Assembly: GCA_020028375.1 (NCBI GenBank)
Contig: JAHZNX010000120.1
Coordinates: forward strand, 1-10,043
DNA length: 10,043 nucleotides
From: Betaproteobacteria bacterium
Lineage (GTDB): Bacteria; Pseudomonadota; Gammaproteobacteria; Burkholderiales; SG8-41
Reading direction: 5' to 3'
The notes under the pieces are model-generated. The model was not told where the DNA came from. It saw only the letters and a list, made by a program, of their open reading frames with translations, and made no database searches. The position numbers were made by a program, and so were the translations under genes. Numbering within the stretch: position 1 is the stretch's first letter; each line of letters starts with the position of its first letter. Shown in pieces: positions 1 through 6,394 of the stretch.

Positions 1-14
1 AGATCGACCGGTAA
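1..14 (+). CDS. nuoD: NADH-quinone oxidoreductase subunit D, last codons (partial)
   Basis: Bases 3-14 read Ile-Asp-Arg-stop, and the two bases before them fit the end of a Glu codon. NuoD/49-kDa proteins of related bacteria commonly end in a similar acidic-Ile/Val-Asp-Arg tail, and nuoD is the expected neighbour upstream of nuoE. The TAA stop shares its last A with the ATG of nuoE. The call rests on position and on only three residues, so it is an inference. Confidence 0.7.
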
Positions 15-502
15 TGAACGCGCCGATGACGCTGTCGCCCGACGCGCTCGCCCGCATCGACCGGGCGCTCGCCAAGTACCCGCCCGACCAGAAGCAGTCG
101 GCGGTGATGGCGGCGCTCACCATCGCGCAGGACGAGAAGGGGTGGCTCTCGACCGAAACCATGGACTTCGTGGCGCAATATCTCGGCATGGCGCCGATCG
201 CCGTCTACGAGGCCGCCTCGTTCTACACCATGTACGACCTCAAGCCGCGCGGCAAGTACAAGCTCGCGCTCTGCACCAACCTCCCGTGCGCGCTGCAGGG
301 CGCGAACGTGGCTGCCGAGCACCTGAAGCGGAAGCTCGGCATCGGTTTCAACGAGACCACCGCGGACGGCATGTTCACGTTGAAGGAGGGTGAATGCTTC
401 GGCGCGTGCGGCGATGCCCCGGTACTGCTGGTGAATGACAAGCGGATGTGCTGCGCCGTGACGCCCGACAGGCTCGATGAGCTGCTGGGAGGACTCAAGT
501 AG
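14..502 (+). CDS. nuoE: NADH-quinone oxidoreductase subunit E (24-kDa, thioredoxin-like 2Fe-2S protein)
   Basis: This 162-residue protein is the peripheral-arm subunit that carries the N1a-type 2Fe-2S centre next to the FMN of NuoF. The N-terminal half is the helical part (about residues 8-75, with the conserved stretch VYEAASFYTMYDLKPRGKY). The thioredoxin-like half holds the four expected cluster cysteines: C87 and C92 (LCTNLPCALQG), then C128 and C132 (ECFGACGDAP). Length is normal for the family. The ATG at 14 overlaps the nuoD stop by one base, and the gene ends in TAG, whose G begins the nuoF start codon, so translation of D, E and F is probably coupled. No strong Shine-Dalgarno is visible before it in the few available bases. 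Nothing in the protein looks damaged. Confidence 0.97.
   Translation: MNAPMTLSPDALARIDRALAKYPPDQKQSAVMAALTIAQDEKGWLSTETMDFVAQYLGMAPIAVYEAASFYTMYDLKPRGKYKLALCTNLPCALQGANVAAEHLKRKLGIGFNETTADGMFTLKEGECFGACGDAPVLLVNDKRMCCAVTPDRLDELLGGLK
487..492 (+). promoter_or_regulatory. Ribosome binding site for nuoF
   Basis: GGGAGG lies nine bases before the GTG at 502, inside the end of nuoE. It supports GTG 502 as the start of nuoF rather than the internal ATG at 559. Confidence 0.7.
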
Positions 503-1815
503 TGGGCCTGCCGGTTCCCCCGTTCGCGACCGACCTCTTCGGCCCGGAGGCGATCATCATGAAGGGCCTGGACGGCCTCAACTGGCGCCTGAAGGATTAC
601 GAGGCGCGCGGCGGCTATCAAGCTCTGAAGAAAATACTTGCCGAAAAGATTCCTCCCGACCAGATCATTGCGGAAGTGAAGAAATCCGCCCTGCGCGGAC
701 GCGGTGGCGCGGGCTTCCCGACCGGGCTCAAGTGGAGCTTCATGCCGCGGCAGTACCAGGGCACGAAGTACCTGGTGTGCAATTCCGACGAGGGCGAGCC
801 CGGGACCTTCAAGGACCGCGACCTGCTGCGCTACAACCCGCACAGCGTGATCGAGGGCATGATCATCGCTGCGTACGCGACCGGCGCCCAGGTGGGCTAC
901 AACTACGTCCACGGCGAGATCTGGGACGTCTACGAGCGCTGCGAGGAAGCGCTGGCGGAGACGCGCGCGGCGGGTTTTCTCGGAAGCCGCATTCTCGGCT
1001 CGGATTTCAGCTTCGAGCTCCACAACCATCACGGCTGGGGCGCTTATATCTGCGGCGAGGAGACGGGGCTCCTCGAATCGCTGGAAGGCAAGAAGGGCAT
1101 GCCGCGCTTCAAGCCGCCGTTTCCCGCGAGCTACGGGCTCTACGGCCGGCCCACGACGATCAACAACACGGAAACCTTCGCCGCCGTGCCGTGGATCATC
1201 CTCAATGGCGGCGACGCGTTCCTCAACATGGGCCGGCCCAACAACGGCGGCACCAAGATCTTCTCGGTCTCGGGCGACGTCGCGCGGCCCGGCAATTTCG
1301 AGGTGAGGCTCGGCACGCCGTTCGCGCGTCTCCTCGAGATGGCGGGCGGCATGAGGGGCGGGCGCCGCCTCAAGGCGTGCATACCGGGGGGCTCCTCGAT
1401 GCCGGTGCTGCCGGCCGATGTCATGATGAAGACCGACATGGACTACGACTCGATCGCCAAGGCGGGCTCGATGCTGGGCTCTGGCGCGGTCATCATCATG
1501 GACGAGACGCGCTGCATGGTACGGTCGCTGCTGCGGCTTTCCTATTTCTATTTCGAGGAATCCTGCGGCCAGTGCACGCCCTGCCGCGAGGGCACCGGGT
1601 GGCTCTACCGCATGGTCGACCGCATCGAGCACGGCAAGGGCCGGCTCGAGGATCTCGAGCTCCTGGACAACGTCTCCGACAACATCGCCGGGCGGACGAT
1701 CTGCGCGCTGGGCGACGCCGCGGCGCTGCCGGTGAAGAGCTTCATCAAGCACTTCCGCGACGAGTTCGTCCATCACATCGAGCACAAGAAGTGCCTGGTG
1801 CCCGACTACGTCTAG
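502..1815 (+). CDS. nuoF: NADH-quinone oxidoreductase subunit F (51-kDa, NADH/FMN/4Fe-4S)
   Basis: NuoF oxidises NADH: it binds NADH and FMN and passes electrons to the N3 4Fe-4S cluster in the peripheral arm. The 437-residue product shows the glycine-rich FMN/NADH loop GRGGAGFPTG at residues 66-75, the conserved SDEGEPGTFKDR segment near 96-107, and ICGEETGLLESLEG near 183-196. The N3 ligands are C355, C358 and C361 in SCGQCTPCREGTGW, plus C401 in GRTICALGDAA. The start is GTG 502, overlapping the nuoE TAG by one base and served by GGGAGG at 487-492. The alternative ATG at 559 would remove about 19 poorly conserved residues and cannot be ruled out. The gene is intact. Its TAG is followed directly by a heptamer repeat that separates it from nuoG. 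Confidence 0.97.
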   Translation: MGLPVPPFATDLFGPEAIIMKGLDGLNWRLKDYEARGGYQALKKILAEKIPPDQIIAEVKKSALRGRGGAGFPTGLKWSFMPRQYQGTKYLVCNSDEGEPGTFKDRDLLRYNPHSVIEGMIIAAYATGAQVGYNYVHGEIWDVYERCEEALAETRAAGFLGSRILGSDFSFELHNHHGWGAYICGEETGLLESLEGKKGMPRFKPPFPASYGLYGRPTTINNTETFAAVPWIILNGGDAFLNMGRPNNGGTKIFSVSGDVARPGNFEVRLGTPFARLLEMAGGMRGGRRLKACIPGGSSMPVLPADVMMKTDMDYDSIAKAGSMLGSGAVIIMDETRCMVRSLLRLSYFYFEESCGQCTPCREGTGWLYRMVDRIEHGKGRLEDLELLDNVSDNIAGRTICALGDAAALPVKSFIKHFRDEFVHHIEHKKCLVPDYV

Positions 1816-1843
1816 GTGATGGGTGATGAGTGATGGGTGATGA
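1816..1843 (+). repeat. Four-copy 7-bp tandem repeat (GTGATGR) in the nuoF-nuoG spacer
   Basis: Four abutting heptamers, alternately GTGATGG and GTGATGA, make two identical 14-bp units. They begin at the base after the nuoF stop and fill 28 of the 35 spacer bases. The remaining seven bases lead to the nuoG ATG and include no strong Shine-Dalgarno. The same heptamer in reverse complement occurs as four copies in the nuoI-nuoJ spacer at 5736-5763. This suggests a dispersed repeat family in this genome, comparable in form to short tandem heptamer repeats known in other bacteria. Function is unknown. Confidence 0.9.
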
Positions 1844-1850
1844 GTAAACC

Positions 1851-3197
1851 ATGGTAGAGATTGAACTAGACGGCAAGCAGATGGAGGTCGCCGAAGGGGC
1901 GACGATCATGGATGCGGCCAACCAGGCCGGGATCTACATTCCGCACTTCTGCTATCACCGCAAGCTCACGATCGCCGCCAACTGCCGCATGTGCCTGGTC
2001 GAGGTGGAGAAGGCGCCCAAGCCCCTGCCGGCCTGCGCGACCCCCGTCATGAAGGGCATGAAGGTCTATACGCACTCGGAGCAGGCGGTCACCGCGCAGA
2101 AGGGCGTCATGGAATTCCTGCTCATCAACCACCCTCTCGACTGCCCGATCTGCGACGAGGGCGGCGAGTGCCAGCTGCAGGACCTCGCGGTCGGCTACGG
2201 GGCGAGCGGCTCGCGCTATGAGGAGACGAAGCGCGTGGTAACGGACAAGAACCTGGGCCCGCTGATCTCGACCGACATGACGCGCTGCATTTATTGCACG
2301 CGTTGCGTGCGCTTCGGGCAGGAAATCGCGGGCGTCATGGAGCTCGGCATGATCGGTCGCGGCGAGCACGCGGAGATCATCACCTTCGTCGGAAAGACGG
2401 TGGATTCCGAGCTCTCCGGCAACGTGATCGACCTCTGTCCGGTCGGCGCGCTCACCTCCAAGCCCTTTCGCTTCACCGCGCGCACGTGGGAGCTCACCCG
2501 CAAGCCCGCGGTGAGCCCGCACTGCGGCCTGGGCTCGAACCTGACCGTGCAGGTCAAGCAGAACCGCGTGATGCGCGTGCTGCCGCGCGAGAACGAGGCG
2601 ATCAACGAGTGCTGGCTGTCGGACAAGGACCGCTTCTCCTACGAGGGCTTGAATTCCGAGCAGCGCCTCGCACGGCCCATGCTCAAGCGGGGCGGCGCAT
2701 GGGCGGAGGTCGAGTGGCAGGTCGCGCTCGATTACGTTGCCCGGGAGTTGAAGCGCATCCGCGAGCAACATGGCGCCTCGAGCATCGGGGCACTGGCGAC
2801 GCCTCATCAGACGCTCGAAGAACTTTTTCTGTTGGGCAAACTCGCCCGCGGGTTCGCCTCGGGTAGCGCGGACTTCCGGCTGCGCCAGTCCGATTTCAGC
2901 GCCGATCGCCACCGCACCGGCGCGCCCTGGCTCGGAATGAAGATCGCGGATCTCAACGCGCTCGAGCGGGTGCTCGTGGTCGGGAGCACGCTGCGGAAGG
3001 ACCACCCGCTCATCACGCACCGGCTGCGGCAGGCGGCGCGGCGCAACATGCAGCTGAACCTCATCAACCCCTCGCCCGGAGCATCGCGGCGAGCCTCGCC
3101 GCAGGAAAGAACGCGGCCGTATTCCTCGGCAACCTGGCGCAGCACCACCCGGCCGCTTCCCAGCTGCACGAGCTGGGCCTGGTGGTGGCCGAGCTGA
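1851..3197 (+). CDS. nuoG: NADH-quinone oxidoreductase subunit G, N-terminal part (frame broken)
   Basis: NuoG (75-kDa) is the largest peripheral-arm subunit and wires electrons from NuoF/E to NuoI. From ATG 1851 the protein shows the 2Fe-2S ligands C34, C45, C48 and C62. Next come the His-ligated 4Fe-4S centre N5 (H94, C98, C101, C107) and the N4 cluster (C146, C149, C152 in CIYCTRC, and C196 in DLCPVG). The molybdopterin-oxidoreductase-like domain then begins (NEAINECWLSDKDRFSYEG). The extra N7 motif of the E. coli type is absent. Sequence typical of NuoG stops near residue 406 (NLINP, up to about base 3071). The rest of this frame, to the stop ending at 3197, is Pro/Arg/Ser-rich and has no family character. 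The real protein continues in another frame. No strong Shine-Dalgarno precedes the start. Confidence 0.92.
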   Translation: MVEIELDGKQMEVAEGATIMDAANQAGIYIPHFCYHRKLTIAANCRMCLVEVEKAPKPLPACATPVMKGMKVYTHSEQAVTAQKGVMEFLLINHPLDCPICDEGGECQLQDLAVGYGASGSRYEETKRVVTDKNLGPLISTDMTRCIYCTRCVRFGQEIAGVMELGMIGRGEHAEIITFVGKTVDSELSGNVIDLCPVGALTSKPFRFTARTWELTRKPAVSPHCGLGSNLTVQVKQNRVMRVLPRENEAINECWLSDKDRFSYEGLNSEQRLARPMLKRGGAWAEVEWQVALDYVARELKRIREQHGASSIGALATPHQTLEELFLLGKLARGFASGSADFRLRQSDFSADRHRTGAPWLGMKIADLNALERVLVVGSTLRKDHPLITHRLRQAARRNMQLNLINPSPGASRRASPQERTRPYSSATWRSTTRPLPSCTSWAWWWPS

Positions 3198-4063
3198 CCG
3201 GTGCGCGGTTTGGCTTTCTGGGGGAGGCGGCAAATAGTGTAGGGGGCTATATCGCAGGTTGCGTTCCGACTGCCGGCAATGCCGGCCTCAATGCTGCGCA
3301 GATGCTCGCACGCCCGCTGAAAGCCTATTTCCTGCTCGGCGTGGAAGCGGAACTGGACACCCACGATCCCGGACAGTCGGTCGCGGCGATGAAATCCGCA
3401 GAGCTCGTGGTTGCAATGAGTCCGTACCAGCACCGCGCGGCGGATTATGCCCACGTGCTGCTGCCGATCGCGACCTTCAGCGAGACGGCCGGAACCTTTG
3501 TCAGCACCGAAGGCACGGCGCAGAGCTTCGAGGGCCTGGTGCGGCCGCTGGGCGAGGCGAGGCCGGCCTGGAAGGTGCTGCGTGTGCTCGGGAACCTGCT
3601 CGGCGTGGAGGGCTTCGACCACGACAGCGCCGAGGACGTGAAGCGGGAAGCGCTGGGCGACCGGAGCATCCCGTCCTTGCTGGACAATCGCCTGCGTGAC
3701 TTCACGCTCGGCGCGCTCGCCGGGACGCGGGCCTCGGGGCTCGAGCGGATCGGCGAAGTTCCCATTTATGCGGCGGACGCGATTGCGCGGCGGTCGCAGG
3801 CACTGCAGCGCACGCGCGACGCAGCGGCGCCGGTCGCGTGGATGAACCGCGCCTTGTTCGAGCAACTCGGCATGCGCGATGGCGACGCGCTGCTCGTGAG
3901 GCAGGGCGCGGGCGAAGCGCTGGTGGACGCTGCCGTCGACGACCGCCTTCCGCCCGGGTGCATCCGCCTTGCGGCGGCGCGGCCGGAGACTGCGGCGCTG
4001 GGCGCCATGATGGGCACGGTGACCGCCGAGCGCGTGCCCGCGCAACGGAGGGCGGCGGTGTGA
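3071..4063 (+). CDS. nuoG: NADH-quinone oxidoreductase subunit G, C-terminal part in the -1 frame
   Basis: About 330 codons continue NuoG in the frame one base back from the N-terminal part. The reading is clear from about 3080 (SIAASLAAGKNAAVFLGNLA), followed by LTGARFGFLGEAANSVGGY, a hallmark of betaproteobacterial NuoG, and by SETAGTFVSTEGTAQSFEG. It is the rest of the molybdopterin-oxidoreductase fold, which in complex I is structural. It has no start of its own near the junction; the first usable one, GTG 3182, lies inside conserved sequence, so this is the tail of a broken gene and not a separate gene. Joined, the two parts give about 737 residues. From memory of related NuoG proteins, a variable stretch of some 35-45 residues (beginning around a VDDD motif) is missing at the junction. 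The TGA at 4061-4063 overlaps the nuoH GTG. Confidence 0.88.
   Translation, partial: LARSIAASLAAGKNAAVFLGNLAQHHPAASQLHELGLVVAELTGARFGFLGEAANSVGGYIAGCVPTAGNAGLNAAQMLARPLKAYFLLGVEAELDTHDPGQSVAAMKSAELVVAMSPYQHRAADYAHVLLPIATFSETAGTFVSTEGTAQSFEGLVRPLGEARPAWKVLRVLGNLLGVEGFDHDSAEDVKREALGDRSIPSLLDNRLRDFTLGALAGTRASGLERIGEVPIYAADAIARRSQALQRTRDAAAPVAWMNRALFEQLGMRDGDALLVRQGAGEALVDAAVDDRLPPGCIRLAAARPETAALGAMMGTVTAERVPAQRRAAV
3086..3102. other. GC-rich near-perfect palindrome beside the nuoG frame break
   Basis: GCGGCGAG at 3086-3093 and its exact reverse complement at 3095-3102 are separated by a single C. Eight complementary positions could fold into a tight hairpin with the central bases as loop. It lies about 14 bases after the CCCC run (3068-3071) where the reading frame changes. 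It may be incidental coding sequence, or it may have favoured a deletion or a sequencing/assembly error. Confidence 0.6.
4047..4052 (+). promoter_or_regulatory. Ribosome binding site for nuoH
   Basis: GGAGGG within the last codons of nuoG lies seven bases before the GTG at 4060. It fixes the nuoH start at this GTG, well downstream of the longest possible open frame. Confidence 0.75.
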
Positions 4064-5187
4064 ATACCCTCCTGCAACCTTTCGTGAGCCTCGGCAACTG
4101 GCTGTGGGGTGTCCTCGCCGCGGTCATAGTGTGGATCGTCGGCCACGAGGATGCGCCGGCGGTTCTCTACGCGATCAAGGTCCTGCTGCTTATCCTCTGC
4201 ATCGTGGTGCCGCTCCTGCTGAGCGTCGCCTACCTCACCCTCTGGGAGCGCAAGTTGATCGGCTGGATCCAGGTGCGCATCGGGCCCAACCGAGTCGGGC
4301 CGCTGGGCCTGCTGCAGCCGATCGCGGACGGCTTGAAGCTCCTGGTGAAGGAAATCATCGTCCCGACCGGGGCCAATAAGTTCCTGTTCGTGCTGGCGCC
4401 GGTCATGGCCATCATGCCGGCGATGGCGGCGTGGGCGGTGGTGCCGTTCGGCCCGGAGCTGGTGCTCGCGGACATCGACGCGGGGCTGCTCTACATCATG
4501 GCGATCACCTCGATGAGCGTCTACGGCGTCATCATCGCCGGCTGGGCGTCGAATTCGAAGTACGCCTTTATCGGGGCGCTGCGCTCCGCGGCCCAGATGG
4601 TGTCCTACGAGCTCGCCATGGGTTTCGCGCTGGTGTGCGTGCTGATGGCGGCGCAGAGCCTGAATCTCGGGGATGTCGTGCGCATGCAGAGCGGCGGCTG
4701 GGGCTTTCTCAACTGGTTCTGGATCCCGCTATTCCCGATCCTGCTGGTCTATCTCATCTCGGGCGTGGCGGAGACCAACCGCTCGCCGTTCGACGTGGCG
4801 GAGGGCGAATCGGAGATCGTGGCCGGCTTCCACGTCGAGTACTCGGGTATGGCGTTCGCGGTGTTCTTTCTCGCCGAGTACGCGAACATGATCCTGATCT
4901 CCACGCTCACCTCGGTCATGTTCCTCGGCGGGTGGCTGTCGCCGGTGCCGGCGGTGCTTGCGGACGCGGTCGGATTGCCCTGGCTCGCCGCCCCGAATTT
5001 CGGCTGGCTGGTGGTGAAGCTCTTCGTCGTGGTGTCGTCTTTCCTGTGGTTCCGGGCCACTTTTCCGCGCTATCGCTACGATCAGATCATGCGGCTCGGC
5101 TGGAAGGTGTTCCTGCCGCTCACCATCGGGTGGATCGTGGTGCTGGGCGCTTGGATGCAGACACCGCTCTGGGTATGGTGGAAGTAA
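4060..5187 (+). CDS. nuoH: NADH-quinone oxidoreductase subunit H (membrane, quinone-site subunit)
   Basis: NuoH (ND1 homologue) anchors the peripheral arm to the membrane arm and forms part of the quinone chamber. The 375-residue product is very hydrophobic, with about eight or nine membrane helices. It carries the conserved ERKLIGWIQVRIGPNRVGP block starting at residue 63, followed by LLQPIADGLKLLVKE, and AETNRSPFDVAEGESEIVAG at about 237-256, whose acidic residues line the quinone and proton path. The first 30 or so residues extend beyond the shorter E. coli protein, as is common in related bacteria. The start is GTG 4060, which overlaps the nuoG TGA (GTGA) and is preceded by GGAGGG at 4047-4052. 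The open frame runs further upstream, but that part reads as a shadow of nuoG. The TAA shares a base with the nuoI ATG. Confidence 0.96.
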   Translation: MNTLLQPFVSLGNWLWGVLAAVIVWIVGHEDAPAVLYAIKVLLLILCIVVPLLLSVAYLTLWERKLIGWIQVRIGPNRVGPLGLLQPIADGLKLLVKEIIVPTGANKFLFVLAPVMAIMPAMAAWAVVPFGPELVLADIDAGLLYIMAITSMSVYGVIIAGWASNSKYAFIGALRSAAQMVSYELAMGFALVCVLMAAQSLNLGDVVRMQSGGWGFLNWFWIPLFPILLVYLISGVAETNRSPFDVAEGESEIVAGFHVEYSGMAFAVFFLAEYANMILISTLTSVMFLGGWLSPVPAVLADAVGLPWLAAPNFGWLVVKLFVVVSSFLWFRATFPRYRYDQIMRLGWKVFLPLTIGWIVVLGAWMQTPLWVWWK

Positions 5188-5678
5188 TGGTCGAGCGCAT
5201 CCGGCGGTTCTTGCGGACCTTCCTGCTCTTCGAGCTGGTGAAGGGCATGATGCTGACCGGGCGGCACCTCTTTCGCCGCAAGATCACGGTGCAGTATCCC
5301 GAGGAGAAGACGCCCATGAGCCCGCGCTTCCGGGGGCTCCACGCGCTGCGGCGCTACCCCAACGGCGAGGAACGCTGCATCGCCTGCAAGCTGTGCGAGG
5401 CGGTGTGCCCCGCGCTCGCGATCACCATCGAGTCCGAGCAGCGCGCCGACGGCACGCGGCGCACGACGCGCTACGACATCGACTTGACCAAGTGCATCTT
5501 CTGCGGCTTCTGCGAGGAGTCCTGCCCAGTGGATTCGATCGTGGAGACGCACATCCTCGAGTACCACGGCGAGAAGCGGGGCGACCTCATCTACACCAAG
5601 CCGATGCTGCTCGCGGTGGGCGACCTCTACGAAGAGAAAATCGCGCAGGACCGTGCGGATGACGCTGCTTACAGATAG
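5187..5678 (+). CDS. nuoI: NADH-quinone oxidoreductase subunit I (8Fe ferredoxin-type)
   Basis: NuoI carries the N6a and N6b 4Fe-4S clusters that link the NuoG chain to the terminal cluster N2 near quinone. The 163-residue protein has an amphipathic N-terminus (FLLFELVKGMMLTGRHLFRR), then two ferredoxin motifs: C64, C67, C70 and C74 (CIACKLCEAVCP), and C103, C106, C109 and C113 (CIFCGFCEESCP). It ends with the usual ILEYHGEKRGDLIYTKPMLL segment. The length matches the family. The ATG at 5187 overlaps the nuoH TAA by one base. An in-frame ATG at 5175 would add four residues, but the 5187 start gives the usual length and tight coupling. The TAG is followed immediately by an ATG that opens a short frame through the repeat-rich spacer to nuoJ. 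Confidence 0.97.
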   Translation: MVERIRRFLRTFLLFELVKGMMLTGRHLFRRKITVQYPEEKTPMSPRFRGLHALRRYPNGEERCIACKLCEAVCPALAITIESEQRADGTRRTTRYDIDLTKCIFCGFCEESCPVDSIVETHILEYHGEKRGDLIYTKPMLLAVGDLYEEKIAQDRADDAAYR

Positions 5679-5777
5679 ATGAACCGCCAGGACGCCAAGA
5701 GAAACAAGAACAAGGACAAGATGAAGGTAAGAAGCCCATCACCCATCACCCATCACCCATCACTCGGTATCGGATGA
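5679..5777 (+). CDS. Possible 32-residue open frame bridging nuoI and nuoJ
   Basis: An ATG directly abuts the nuoI stop (TAGATG). Its frame stays open for 32 codons, through all three tandem repeats, and ends in a TGA that overlaps the nuoJ start as ATGA. The predicted peptide is Lys/Arg/Asn-rich at first (MNRQDAKRNKNKDKMK) and then Pro/Ser/His-rich from the heptamer repeat. Peptides of this kind are typical of translated intergenic repeats, so a functional protein is unlikely. The exact fit between two genes could let ribosomes finishing nuoI reach the nuoJ start, which lacks a Shine-Dalgarno of its own. It is not a family I recognise. Confidence 0.2.
   Translation: MNRQDAKRNKNKDKMKVRSPSPITHHPSLGIG
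5685..5763 (+). repeat. Composite of three short tandem repeats in the nuoI-nuoJ spacer
   Basis: Three unlike tandem repeats follow one another. Two 8-mers, CGCCAGGA then CGCCAAGA, lie at 5685-5700. Three 6-mers, ACAAGA, ACAAGG and ACAAGA, lie at 5704-5721. Four perfect heptamers CCATCAC lie at 5736-5763. The first part resembles a dispersed intergenic repeat seen in many proteobacterial and planctomycete genomes (often mistranslated as NRQDAKxAK), recognised from memory. The heptamers are the reverse complement of GTGATGG, the unit in the nuoF-nuoG spacer. The A-rich middle contrasts with the GC-rich genes around it. No promoter or terminator is evident in the 95-base gap. Confidence 0.85.
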
Positions 5778-6394
5778 CATTCAGCGAATTCGTCTTCTGG
5801 TTCTTCTCCGCGATCCTGCTGTTCGCGGCGCTGCGCGTAATCACGGCCCGCAACCCGGTGCACGCGGCGCTCTGGCTGGTGCTCGCGTTCTGCACCTCGG
5901 CCGCGATCTGGATGCTGCTGCAGGCGGAGTTCCTCGCGATCGTGCTGGTGCTGGTCTATGTCGGGGCGGTGATGGTGCTGTTCCTCTTCGTGGTGATGAT
6001 GCTCGACATCAACATGGCGCAGCTGCGGGTGGGCTTCTGGAGCTACCTGCCGCTGGGCGCGTTCGTCGCGCTGCTCCTCGTCGCCGAGATGGTGATCGTG
6101 CTCGCCGGGCGCTACGCCGGGTTCTACGACGCGCTGTCCCCGCCACCGCTCGCGGCCGGCTACAGCAACACCAAGGAACTCGGGCGCCTGGTCTACACCG
6201 AGTACGTCTACCCGTTCGAAATCGCCGCGGTGATCCTGCTGGTGGCGATCGTCGCGGCAATCGCGCTGACGCTGCGCCGGCGCAAGCAGAGCAAGTACAT
6301 CGACCCGGCGCGGCAAATCAATGTCAGGCGCGAAGACCGGGTCCGGATCGTATCGATGCCGTCGGAAAGGAAGGAACAAGGGCATCCCGAGTGA
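5774..6394 (+). CDS. nuoJ: NADH-quinone oxidoreductase subunit J (membrane subunit)
   Basis: NuoJ (ND6 homologue) is a small membrane subunit between NuoH and the antiporter-like subunits. Its third helix has a flexible pi-bulge region important for coupling quinone reduction to proton pumping. The 206-residue product has about five hydrophobic segments: residues 5-22, 29-47, 53-77 (with the conserved VYVGAVMVLFLFVVMMLD, Y62 and G64), about 90-112 and 150-168. A basic, hydrophilic tail follows. The ATG at 5774 is supported by the alignment of the first helix, but no Shine-Dalgarno is visible; the bases before it are the end of a heptamer repeat array. The TGA overlaps the GTG start of nuoK by four bases. 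Confidence 0.95.
   Translation: MTFSEFVFWFFSAILLFAALRVITARNPVHAALWLVLAFCTSAAIWMLLQAEFLAIVLVLVYVGAVMVLFLFVVMMLDINMAQLRVGFWSYLPLGAFVALLLVAEMVIVLAGRYAGFYDALSPPPLAAGYSNTKELGRLVYTEYVYPFEIAAVILLVAIVAAIALTLRRRKQSKYIDPARQINVRREDRVRIVSMPSERKEQGHPE

Noticed and set aside
223..1785. Long antisense open frame of 520 codons opposite nuoE/nuoF, with similar ones at 1866-3233, 2807-4045, 7002-8714 and 8781-9896
   Set aside because: They are rich in Arg, His, Asp and Ala, show no family motifs and mirror the codon pattern of the + strand genes. High-GC genes commonly give such shadows.
3838..4059. Upstream extension of the nuoH frame
   Set aside because: It overlaps the nuoG C-terminus in another frame and reads as low-complexity Arg/Gly/Ala. 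The family alignment and the GGAGGG site support GTG 4060.
3182..4063. A separate gene starting at GTG 3182
   Set aside because: Conserved NuoG sequence in this frame begins about 100 bases earlier, so this is the tail of the broken nuoG.
5736..5763. CRISPR-like array of regular repeats
   Set aside because: The units are 7 bp and directly adjacent, with no unique spacers. The same holds for 1816-1843.
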